This document shows, one piece after another, positions 44,183 through 55,697 of a stretch of 64,000 nt of DNA. The notes under the pieces were generated by a model, which did not search any database, had not been told where the DNA came from, and saw nothing but the letters and a program-made list of their open reading frames with translations. Within the stretch, counting starts at the first letter, position 1. Each line of letters starts with the position of its first letter. The position numbers and the translations under genes were made by a program. Origin of the DNA: Opisthocomus hoazin (lineage: Eukaryota > Chordata > Aves > Opisthocomiformes > Opisthocomidae); NCBI RefSeq assembly GCF_030867145.1, contig NC_134428.1:19261537-19325536 (forward strand). The letters run 5' to 3'.

Positions 44183-47100
44183 CTGTTAGTGCAACTGTTT
44201 CAAATGGTTTTGCTGAAGCTGGGTTGTGAATTAAAAGGTACCTTTTCAGTTGTCTTCCTTGGTCTCCACAAAAAGCTGGAGTGTGTCTGCTGGGTTTTTT
44301 TCTTATGGACTTCATCTTTGGCACTACGGTATTCTTTTTCTATAGTCTTTTGGCTGGCTCCTGTCTTTCTCTCTTTTCAGTTGTGCTACCCTTTTCCTAC
44401 TTTCCCCCTGTTTTGGAAGTATCAGGATTCACATATGTGAGATACGTGTTACAGTTAAGATTCACATGTTGATTTTGACTAGGAAGTGGTAGAAGGTAAT
44501 GTTTAAATTGAGAAACTGAAGTTGATTTTTTTTTTTTAAACTGTTTGCTGTGAGAGTGTCAAATCCTAACTCTTCAATGTCTGTAGGTTTGGACTGTCTT
44601 CGTACCCTTAAGCCCACTGTGCCATTAAAGCTTGATGAGATCTGTCTTGCAAAACTAAAACTGCCATCATCACTCCGCACTACTCTAAAGCACATCTTGT
44701 TTTCCCCAAAAATGTTCCATTCTTCTTTAGTGCTTTCTCTTCTGTAACGCCTGCTCTGTGAGTGAAGTGAAATTGCCATAGGCAGAAGGCAACCGATTTC
44801 TGTGTGTGAATAAAACTTTGCGCTCTCCTGTTCTCTCTGCCTCAGTGCCTTGTAACTTGCTAACGCTCTCTTCTCAGTCTTCTAAGATCTCCGGTAAAAC
44901 CTGTACAAAGAGGTATTGCTTGGCCTGTTTGACAGGATGATGGGAATAGGAGCTGAAGATTTGAGGAGTTGTTACTTGGGGACTTTTGTACTAACTTTGC
45001 TATCTGAAAAGAAGCAAGAAAGGTTTTTGAATGAAAAGGCCCCCTGTTATTTACAGAAGGAAAAAAAAGAAGTTTGCACAGAGTAGGCTGCTGCTTTGGT
45101 TGTTTTTCAGTTTTTCTGTGACTAACCTGGCTTTAGTAGTGAACCAAGCCAGTTTAGCTGAAATCTGTATCCATGATAGCTCAAATGCGCATATGTGAAA
45201 GGCTTTGAACTTGAGTTACATTCCATGTATGCTGTTTGAATGCGTTGCAGCTCACTCAGACTACTGTGGAAGCATGAATGTGAAGGAGTTTTACAGAGAA
45301 GATGGCCATCTTGGTGTAAATGAGGAATCGATATGTAAGTAGAATGACTGATGTTGTCTTTCAGCCTTGGGCTGTACACCAGGTTGTTGCTGTAACAGTA
45401 ATATCAGATGGCCCCTGACTCTAGGGAAGCTGCAAAGTCAACGATTGTTTGGCAACTTGAACGTAGGGGCAAGAATGGCGATTGCCTGGTGTACTGTAAG
45501 ATTTCCCCAAGCAAGATTGACTCTGCTGTAGTTTGCTTAGTGGTTTTTGGTTTGATAACTGGTGTGATGACATAGACTTGTTCAAGTTTTCTTGTAACAA
45601 TCTTGATTTGATCCTGGCTTTGTCCCATTAATCGACTGTTACCACCACCAACCGGTGATGACTGTAAGGGGAAGAAACCTCTTGAACTGTACGCCACAGA
45701 CCACATGCAATCTTTACGGGCTAAAAGGGTAGCAAGGACCATTTGGCACACCTTTTCTTATGCAGGTTGACTTGGACCTTTTTTTTTCTCTTGTTTTTGT
45801 TTTGAATCGCAATCTCACAATGTTAATCCTACATATTGTTTTGCGTTTGTTTTCTTATCTTCATCTATCAAAGTAGATGAAAAGTGTAAAGTGTCTAGAA
45901 AATTAATGAACAGCTCTTCTGTTTGATTCTTGCTGAGATACTGGCTTTCGTACGAGCTTGGCGCGCTGCTTACCTATTAGGAAAAACAAGGTGTAGGGAC
46001 AGCGTACACCTTGTATGTTAGAAAGAAGAAGTCATATTGTTAATTGATTCCACTTTGGGGCAGTTGGTACACTTGACAGGTTGAAAAGCTGCCTTGAAAA
46101 GAAAGCAAGGTATGAGGTATTGGTGTGCAGATGATTTGAATAAAGGGGTTTTAACATTTTATTTTTGTTCTAGTGATAGTCAGTTTTTCCAGGAGTCTTC
46201 TAGAGGGATAGCATCTTCCCTGTGAGATGAGCGTTTGCTAGCTTGAATGACAGAGGCATCAAGAATCTGTGGAGTGCCCTTTATTCAGCAAAGGAAAATG
46301 ATTTGAGACACTTCAGTCACCTAGATGCTTTGCAAAATATTGGGTTGGTAGATCTATAGTCCCTCAGATGAAGCCAGACATATCTGCTAATCTAAAAATG
46401 TAGGATTATTTTCTCAATTTGTACTACGTAGTATGTTCTGTAGAACGAGCAGTCCTAGTCTTGGAAATAGTAATTGTTGGCTTCAGTGGGCTTCAAGTCA
46501 CAGCACTTTGTTCTAGTCTGTTGGGGTTTGTTGTTGTTGTTGGTTTTGTTCTTTCTAAGAGCCTCAAAATTGACCTGCTGAAGATCCTTGGGAACACTCA
46601 GTTTATTGAACGTTTACTGCTTGTAACTTTTAGTAGGGAATATTTTCTATTATTTGTGAGTATTTCTCAGGCATCATTAATTCTTTCTCTAGGATTTAAA
46701 ACTTTTAATTGTTCCTTCTTCTACACATGAACCCAGACAATGAACTTGATGTAGAACTCAGAACAAATCAGATGCTTTTAAAGTAATGATGTGCTTAAAA
46801 CTTGTTTTTGTGGTACTACTTTTTTACTCTTCTTCTACACTTAGCATGACATTGTTAGATAAACAAGCTGCAAAAGGTAAACTTTGATTTTTGGAAAAGT
46901 GATACGCTACACAGATGCTGTTGATCATTCTGTTGATCTCTGTAGATGAAAATTGTGTTTCTAAATTGGCTTGCTTTTACTTGGCTTCATATTTATTAGT
47001 GGCTTGCTTTGCTTCTAAACAGTGAAGAACCAAGTCTGTAGATTACTGGAAGGTATGGTTTAAAATATTGCGGAACGTGTGATGTGCAGGGGATCGCATC

Positions 47101-48960
47101 TGTTTTACTGCATGTGCTGGGAAAGAACATTAAGCACGTATATGTATGTTACCACAAGAAGTGAATTTGTTGTAATCTAGGTTACTTTATGCTTGACGTG
47201 TTGCAAACAGTGGGAGCAACAGGATGGCTTGTGTCTCAGAAGGTGGTGTCTCTACTTTGGCTGGCCGTTCTTTCTCCAGGTGACTGTCTCAGTCTCTGTG
47301 TGTGTGTGTGTGTGCGCGCATTGCCCGTTCCTTTTGACAAACTAGGGCTCTGCAGGACATGGCGTACACTAATTCAACTATGCTTATGCTGTAGCTTTGG
47401 TGTCTTGAAATGCATGTGCTGCTTTTCTTTATTGACCAAAATATGCGTAATGGGAGGGTATATTTCTGTTCGCAGGCATAATGGGAGACTAAGCGGACCG
47501 TTTCATGCGGGAACAACTGTGTGAATAGCACAGAATATGGGGTGCCAAGAATAACGGGGCGTGTTTTGGTTTGGTAGTCACTGCCCATCTTGGTATTCCT
47601 CTTAGCAAAAACTGATGCTGCTAATCTGTGCATTTCTTGAAACATCTTGAACTGTCTTCATTGTGTGGTAACTTCGATTCAAACATTGACTTCTGGCAAG
47701 ATAGCGTTGTTCTAACAAATGAGCATTTCATATTTTTGCGTGGCTGTAGGTTTTGTTGAGTAGCTGGTGTTACAATGCTGTCGTGCTTGTGCTATCTAGA
47801 TGTTAATAAGCTGCATGCATTGCCTGTGCTCACGCATTTCTCTGCTCCGCAAAGCATTCTTGGCCACAGTTGCATGTCCCTCTGCTTGGTTCCTTTGAAC
47901 ATGTGCCGCAGTAATGACATTTCGCGCTACCACTTTTTGTCTTCTAGGGAGGGCAGCTTCTGGCATGTACAGGTTACTCAGAACTGGATGGTATCAACTT
48001 GCTACTCTGATGTCTTTTCTCAAGGTGTTTCTTCTAAAGAGGTGTGTATCCTTTGAGAAAAGTGTTTTGTGAGCAAATGATTTACCCAGTTATAAAACAA
48101 TACAAGAGGAGAAATGTGTTGTTTCATGTGAACTTTCCTCTCTCTTTCTCTAGATGCCTTCCAAAGACCTACAAGCTGTTCCTGTTTCTTCTGCCGCTCC
48201 TGTTTCTACTAGGTACATGAATCGCTTAGTTATACTACAGACCGGTGTATGCTTACTGCAGCCGTTCCAAGAGAGCGTTTTTAGTTGAGCTCTCGGTTTA
48301 TGAAGAAGACGCAGAAGCAAAAAAGAGCAAGTTTGTTTGTGACTAGGGCAGCAATTCAAGCTTTCAAAGTACTGACAAGTCAGTAGCCTTCCCCTTGCCG
48401 TGAAAGGAATACCCTCGATTTCATTTCATAGAGCTCTTTAGAAAGTGAGAGTGGGTGCGTAAATGCACTGAAGTCCTTTTTTCTTCACCTCCCTTGATAA
48501 GAATAGCAGTGAGGTCACAAAGAGCAGGTTGTGTACCGATTGCTTTGATTGTTGTTAATCTCCGTAAAAGTGGGGTTAGGTTCTTTGAGCAACTCATCCA
48601 AAGTCTTTCCCTTGCTCTGGACCATCCTTGAGTTGCTTAAAATACTGCTGTTTAGACTGGTTAGTTGACAGTATTCCAGGCCAGCTGTCTACTTTGAAAT
48701 AAACAAACTCAGTTTCGAACACTTGCCAAAAGTGGTGGGCTGTTTCTGAAAAGCAGGTTCATGTCTTCACATGTCCTAAAAACTTTAGAAACTACTCTGG
48801 GGAGAAGATGAAGCTTCGCAGAAACTTACAGTCAGGATTGAAAATCCTCTGTACTAGGGAGAATAAGAAAGGAAGAACTTCCCTACCCTGTGTAGAAAGT
48901 GCTGCTACTTCTTGCTAAGACAGTGCAAAAACAAGCGTCATGTTTGTGAACTGCGAGATT

Positions 48961-49011
48961 GCCTAATATCTAACAAAAGTTGGAAGAAACTTGGGCTTCC
49001 GTGGAAACAAT
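48961..49011. other. About 50-bp inverted block in intron 10, copy 3
   Basis: The core AGTTGGAAGAAACTTGGGCT is the reverse complement of copy 1 at about 24,654-24,700, with small differences at both edges. The flanks are collinear. This is a second micro-inversion between the copies; which orientation is older is not clear. Confidence 0.85.
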
Positions 49012-52000
49012 GTGGTATGTAGTACATAGGGTACAGGGCAAGATATTTTCCATGGAGATAAAAAGCAGTTTTTACATCTGCCTTCAGTGAGCATGGCCTG
49101 TCTTAATTGGTAGATGAGATCTAGGTCCCAGGGACGCAGTAGTATGAGATTGAGGATATACCATGAGACATAAGCGCAAGCTGCCTGCCATACAACGGTG
49201 TGAGCGGTACTGATGGATGTTCCCCAATGTCCTTGAGTGCTTGACTTCACAGTTTGAAAGCTGGCTCATACTGATTTTTGTTCAGACTGGAGTAGTGTGC
49301 GCTGTGTGACGTCTAGCTTGCAAACTTAAGGTAGCTTGTGTCACGAAGTAGGAAGACGACCTGTAGATCTAAGCAGTCTTCAGGGGGAATTCTCTTGAAC
49401 ACCCATTTTGCCTTTTGTTTGTGATCTAGGTATATGGTTCTGGGGGTTTGATGGCTTCTTCTCACTATTACCTTCGTTGAACTGGATCAAAATTGATAGA
49501 ATACAGAGAACAGAGGACTCTCTCCGTGTTCGTGAACCGCAGGCTGATTCTTTGCACTCTGTGCAACCTCCAGAGGTAAGGGAGAACAGTCTAGGGAAGA
49601 ACTCTGGTATCTTGGAAGACTTCTTAACTGCCATGCCTTCAATATTTGGCAAGAACTACTTGACACACAAGGCTAATGTGAATAAATGTCTTGATCTTTA
49701 CATATATTAAAAAAAAAATTCTGTATACCTTAGGGTACCATCAACATCTTTGCCTCTGGTCGTGAAAGTGAGCTGGAAAAGCAAATGGCCTTTCTGTCTG
49801 AGAGATACCATCACCTTGATGAAAAATATAGCAAAGTGATGCTTCTACTCCAGAACCTTCAAGATCAGGTTGCCCAGAAAAGTGACAAAAGCGAAACATT
49901 GACGCTAATAAGAAATATGATGGGTCAACATCCTCAAGATGCGAGACTGGAGCAAAAGGTAAGATAGTCAGTTGTTGGTGCTTTTGGGTGGTGATCGACG
50001 TATCCTGTTTTAGTAACGCAGATTACTAGCCATTTGATTCAGGCTTGCGTCCAATTTTGTGAGCAAAAGTGATTTGCAGCCTTTTCTGCGGGATCTAGAG
50101 TTGCAGATCCTCCAGAAGATCGCTCTCCATATGTCTGTGACAAGCCAAAAGCTAACATCTGCAGTAGTAACAAAGGCTGTGACTAATGCAGGGGTTCGTG
50201 GAATCACAGAAGCGGTGAGTGAGTTGAAGTTCTCGCAAGTTCAACTAAAACCGTAAGGCATCCTTTTCTAGGCATTTTTTGGAGCATTGCAGTCAATATA
50301 AACGTCAGTGACTTGAAGAGATGTTTAGAACATGAATTGAAATGGGGAGAACTACAGAAAATGCTTGATGAAGCGTACGCTTACAGCATTGCTTGTTGCC
50401 TGTTGCAAATGTTTTTTTTTTTTTCCAAAGTATGCTATCTTGAAAATTGCAGAATTCCCAAAAAACAGCTATACCAAAGCAATGCAGCTCAGGGTCTTGG
50501 GAAGGTGGGGGAAAGAATGCAACTTTTGAAGAAAGCACCAGTCAATATGCAGTATGAATTTGTATTTTAAGCCAAAAAACCATGCACTAAAAATGGCCTC
50601 TGTCTTGAGAGAGGCTTTCAAAGACTTGCGATGGAGTGCAGCATCTCAAAAAGATGCTTATTCTACATGTATACAGATGTGTATAGATCAATTACTTTAT
50701 CAGTTGATATTATTAAATTCTTCCCTTTCTCCTCTTCTATGTGTATATCTGTAGCAAGCCCAGACTATTGTAAACAATGCCCTGAAACTTTTCTCTCAAG
50801 ACAAGACTGGTATGGTGGATTTCGCCTTGGAATCTGGAGGTAAATAGTGGAGGAAACTCCACTTTCACGATTCGTGTTATTTATAGTATCTACTAAAAAT
50901 GTCGAAAGAAAGACGAAAGGTTAGCAGAGCATCCTTGTGTTCTGTCTGATCATCAGACTACCACAATCTGTGTGTGTTCTTTACGGGGTTCCATATCAGC
51001 CCAGGTACATGTGGATGGGGATGGAGTAGTTCTTGTAAGCAAGTGTACAACTGAATAATAGAGAGCCACAGATCTGCTTGCGTGGGGTGTACGCACCACT
51101 GAACTCGCTAGGGAAAATGTGTATGTTTTAGCCCTCTGAGGTGAAAAGCCTTGAACATGCTGAAAAGAACACTGTACTTGATAGAAGCATTGTATCCCCA
51201 GCCAATGACTAGACTTGAACAGTATCTTTACTAGTTGGTTTTGAGGAAAAGAACTGGTATGTTCACGAAGCTTTGTACAAATCTCTGGCTGAAAAGTCTT
51301 CAGGAAGAAATGAGTAATTATTTCGGCTAACCTGATACATCTTTTTTAAGGTGGCAGCATTCTGAGTACTCGCTGTTCTAAAACCTATGACACCAAACCA
51401 GCAGTGATCAGCCTCTTTGGAATTCCTCTGTGGTACCTCTCTCAGCCTCCAAGGGCGGTGATTCAGGTAATTAAAGGCCGAGTGAAGAAATTCAGCAATG
51501 TTATTTTGTGCTGAGGGGTTTGGATTGTTTCTTGGATGCTGGATGTTTCTGTCTGCAACACACTGTGGGGCACGGGTCCTTTGAACGATGTTCCCAAGAG
51601 TGCCATTCTTCTGGTAGTTCCTGGGCACTGCTCAAGTCGTCTTCTAGCAAAACGAAGACCCTGCTAGGAGGCTTGGGTGGTACACTGGACTTCTGCAGAG
51701 TGTGAGCACTGGGAGGGTTCCTGTTGTGAAGTAGTCTCCAGGCGGATCTTCAAAACGCTGCTGGCTGTTTGGGTGGATGTGCTGTCTCCCTGAAGGATGC
51801 TACCAAATAGATTATATTCTGCCACTTACTCTCTAAGACTGTCCCTAATAATTCAGAATTCGCCACAACTCTTTCTGGCAAAATGCTTGTGGCTGCAGGT
51901 TTTGTTGTTGCTGTTGTGTTCCATCCTGTTCTCTCCCCTTTCCTCCTGTCTAGCCGGACATGTATCCAGGAAACTGCTGGGCTTTCAAAGGACCACAGGG

Positions 52001-53713
52001 GTATCTCGTAGTTTGACTTTCAAGGAAGATCTATCTGACTGCCTTTACGTTGGAACACATCCCAGAAGCACTTTCAGCAACAGGAGAGATCTCCAGTGCT
52101 CTGAGGAGCTTTGCAGTATATGTAAGTCTGTCTGTGAACTTCAGAGGATATTTGTATGCATAAAGAATATTTGTGGCACAGATCTTGGAAAATAAGGACT
52201 GAAGGGAGGACAGCTAAGGAGAGAAACTGCTTGCTTTTAAAATTGCTGTTTTTGTAATCAGCTTTGAGATTAGGAATAAGAAGTGTTGCAGCTAATTTTG
52301 AGGGAGCTGTTTCTTTTCTTCCTGCTTTATACAGTAGTAAACGTTTTTGGAGGGAGGTGATTGTTTTTGATTTGGTATCGTTCTTTCCGGCACTCGAATT
52401 GTTCCATCCTTCCACCACTCCTGCTGCTTACCCTCTCCCTCCCCAGTGTTGGCTTTGCACCTTGTCTGTGATGTGCCTTCAGTGTGTTTTAAATTGATTT
52501 TAACTAGCACCACAGCTGCTTAGGCAGGACTGCAGAACAGAAGACCACAGGCTACATCAGAGTGTAGCTGTGATCCCTGAGAACATTTGTCTAGCTCCAT
52601 TAAATGCTGAAGCCGCCGTCTGCAAGCATCTGAATCTTGGCTTCCGTCTTGTTTGTGATGTTGCTGTTTTCTCATTCTTGTTTGTCCTGAGCAGTTTACA
52701 TTGTACACTGCGATCTTGGTTGTGCCATGGAAATGATGGGGTTTGACCGTGAAAACAGCAACATACAAACATAGCACAGCTCTTTGCAGTTCAGGAAAGT
52801 CAAATGCAGAGCTGTGGCTGAAGAAGCATGACGTTCCACGGGAAGTATTCTGATCTCGGTTTCAGAGACTTGCGTTGACAGGCAGTTAGGTAGGCATGCT
52901 TCTGGCTTTGGTTTGACTTGAAATGTGATGGAAGCAAACGTCTTTCTCCTGTTGTTGTAGGGTCTAGATAATGAATATCAAGAAGGCGGCAAGCTTCTAG
53001 GACAGTATGTCTACGACCAAGACGGAGAACCACTGCAGACCTTTCCAGTGATGGTAAGTCTGGATGAGAAGATTTCAAGTGTCAGAAGAAGCACACGCAT
53101 ATTTTCTAGGGTAGTGCACAATGAGCAGTGAAGGAAAAAGGCTTCATTCTCTGTTGGGCACCGTAGAAACTGAGGTGGAAAGTAGCTACTGATCTGCCTC
53201 AAAACCTAAGGTTCGGATAGGTTAGAGGGGAGGAAAGTTTTGTGCCAGGTGGACACAAGTGGTGTGAAGATACCGAACGTATGAGGAGTCTGCTTCATGC
53301 TGCTTCTGACTCCCTTCACAAAAAAACCCCCAACAAACCGGTTGTAAGGCAAAGAAGGTTCTGTTCCAAGTGGCAGAAGGTTCCCAAGGCATCACTCAGT
53401 TGTTAATCAAAGTTGGTAGTTGCAGGAATGAAGGAAAGCGCCTTCAGTTGCACCTGTTTATACTCCAAACCGAACTCTGGTTTGTGTGTTTGTTTTTTCC
53501 TTCTGCAGGAGAAAAGTGAAAACGCATTCCAAATAGTGGAACTGAGAGTGTTTTCTAACTGGGGACATCCGGAATATACCTGCCTTTATCGGTTCAGAGT
53601 GCATGGGAAACTTGCCGAATAATCTCCAGCACTTCAGCTTGGACTGGTTTTACGGTTGTGCATTTTGTTCTCGATTTTTGTATATGCCGGAAAGCCTAGA
53701 AGACTGGAATCTT

Positions 53714-54608
53714 GCCTTTTTCTTCATGGAGGCAGTCGTGATGCGTGGGGCTGACTGCCTAGGTCTGGGCAAGCCCGTGCGTGGGCCTTCGTCCGCCTCG
53801 TCATTTGCCTGCCCCTCCGGTTCCATTGCCTCATACCTATTGCATCAGGGCACCTGGTGTGGAGAGGGAGGCCAGGAGGGGATTCGCCTGCCGCCCCGAG
53901 CAGGGACCCGTTTCCATTCCCCGCTGTCTCTCAGGTGCTCTCCTTCAGCCTGGTGGCGAGAGGGCAGGGGATCTTCTGCTTCTTGCGGAACATCCATCCT
54001 GTGCGCTTGTTTCGGGGGTGGCAGGGCATGGCTCCACCAGTCTATTTCCCCCTCGCACTCCCTGATGCTCCTGAACCTTTCTGCCTCCTCTTTGAGCTCT
54101 GCCACCAGGACGAGCAGATCATCCACCTGGTCACAGCGCACGCAGGCATTCTGCCTGCTGCCCTCCCATACCAGTGACAGGCTCGGGCACTCCCTGCAGC
54201 CAGAGACCTGCACAGCTGCCTGTTTATGCGGGAGCTCTGTCTGGGTCTCCGTATTCCGCCTGGTGACGGCTTTCAGGCGAGTGGAGACCCTAGCTACCAG
54301 CTGAGCAAGTGATGACCACCGGCTGAATTTACCCCGGTAGCTGGCCGAGCCTCGGGGCCCTGCCTGCGCCAGCTGCCGTGCCAACTGCCGTGGCAGGCCC
54401 TGTTTGCCTGTCCTGGTCGCCGCACTGCGGGTCGCTCGTGCTCCCTCGGGGCTGCTTTTGTGAGGGGGGAGGGTGCCGCCGTCACTCTTGACCCCGCTCT
54501 TCTTTGGGGGGGGTTTGGGGGGGGCACGCTCTCTCTCGCCAGGCGGCTGTCTCGGCTGTTGTGCCGCTGAGAAAAGGTTTCCCCGGTGCAATCCCTCGCT
54601 CCGGAGCC
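53714..54608 (-). mobile_element. CR1-like LINE 5' part, second occurrence
   Basis: Second copy of the segment at 38,844-39,739 with few differences. A one-base length change in a G run near 54,505-54,520 splits the long minus-strand frame that is continuous in the first occurrence. It has the same junctions to SUN1 3' UTR and GET4, so it was copied with the unit and is not an independent insertion. Confidence 0.6.
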
Positions 54609-55063
54609 CAGATGTACCGGACGCTCTTCTTCAGGTGGGGCCCGGCGCGCCGCCCTGCCCCTCCCCGCCCGGCGTTCCAGAGCCTTCCCATGCACCCGGG
54701 TCCCCTGCCGCCCGCCGCGCCAGCGCCCGCTCGTAATTGGCCGGCGCTTCTGCCGATCTCGACCTCCTGTGCCCTCATTGGGCTGCGGGGCGGCGGGGCG
54801 GGTACGTGCCGCGGAGGGTAGGGCTAGCGGCGCCAGCCCAAGCTGGGCGCGGGCCCGGCCTGAGAGCAGCGCGGGGCCCGCGGGTCGCTCCGGCCCGGCT
54901 GGGCCCGGCCCGGCCGTGTGAGATGGCCTGGGTGACGGGCAGCGCTGAGTTTCGCCCCCCAGTCCCCAAGTGTCCCTTGGCAGCCCCAGGAGGGGATGGC
55001 CCGGGCCTGCCCCCCCGCCAGCGTACAGTGTCCCCCGGGGACTCGGACCTGGGCCCTGCCGCA
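54609..55063 (+). pseudogene. GET4: GET4 exon 1 tail and intron 1 (fragment B)
   Basis: Duplicate of fragment A: QMYRTLFFR at 54,609-54,634, then the GTGGGG donor and CpG-rich intron. It is essentially identical to the first, which points to recent tandem duplication. Confidence 0.6.
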
Positions 55064-55389
55064 CTTAAAATACTGCTGTTTAGACTGGTTAGTTGACAGT
55101 ATTCCAGGCCAGCTGTCTACTTTGAAATAAACAAACTCAGTTTCAAACACTTGCTGAAAGTGGTGGGCTGTTTCTGAAAAGCAGGTTCATGTCTTTGCAT
55201 GTCCTAAAAACTTCAGAAACTACTTTGGGGAGAAGATGAAGCTTTGCAGAAACTTACAGTCAGGATTGAAAATCCTCTGTACTAGGGAGAATAAGAAAGG
55301 AAGAACTTCCCTACCCTGTGTAGAAAGTGCTGCTACTTCTTGCTAAGACAGTGCAAAAACAAGCGTCATGTTTGTGAACTGCGAGATTG
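55064..55389 (+). repeat. SUN1 intron 10 fragment, second occurrence
   Basis: Head of the next tandem unit, matching 40,195-40,520 and copy 1 from 24,328. It carries a few substitutions that it shares with 63,514-63,839 and not with 40,195-40,520. Confidence 0.88.
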
Positions 55390-55697
55390 CATAATATATA
55401 TCTAGGATAAACCAGAGAAAAACGGATGAAAGACAAAACCATTTTTTGATTTGTTCAGAGTTAAAGATTTGTAATGATTAAGAGATGAAGAAATCTTTTA
55501 AAAACACTTGTTTTTTTTTAAACTCCTGGTAGTTAAAGTAGTGTAGCTAAAGTAGGGAGGTCTTGAAGTGTCTTCAAGTGGGGAAGTTCTTACTTGCTGG
55601 GAAGTGGAAACTTGGAGTAGTGTGGCATATGGATCTTTGGTTCTCCAAGCAAGGAACTGGCAACCCAAATGTTTAAAATATCAGCTTTGGCTCTAAA
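55390..55697. repeat. 308-bp array-specific segment, second occurrence
   Basis: Matches 40,521-40,828 with only scattered differences. It again joins the intron 10 fragment to SUN1 intron 2. Confidence 0.75.

Larger units (their letters stand above)
40829..53713 (+). pseudogene. SUN1: SUN1 copy 3, partial (exons 3-12, 16 part, 17-21)
   Basis: Matches copy 1 from intron 2 (14,594) to early 3' UTR. Exons: 3 at 41,263-41,457; 4 at 41,790-41,980; 5 at 42,143-42,169; 6 at 42,274-42,465; 7 at 44,115-44,237; 7b near 45,251-45,334; 8 at 47,181-47,279; 9 at 47,948-48,041; 10 at 48,154-48,212; 11 at 49,430-49,575; 12 at 49,734-49,958; 16 (part) at about 50,043-50,214; 17 at 50,755-50,839; 18 at 51,351-51,466; 19 at 51,954-52,121; 20 at 52,961-53,053; 21 at 53,509-53,622. 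It lacks exon 2 with the start codon. An inverted 32-bp block in exon 7 gives a stop at 44,177-44,179, exon 19 has a second stop at 52,014-52,016 (CGA to TGA), and exons 13-15 are deleted as in copy 2. Splice sites of the remaining exons are kept. A full SUN1 product is not possible from this copy. Confidence 0.92.
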
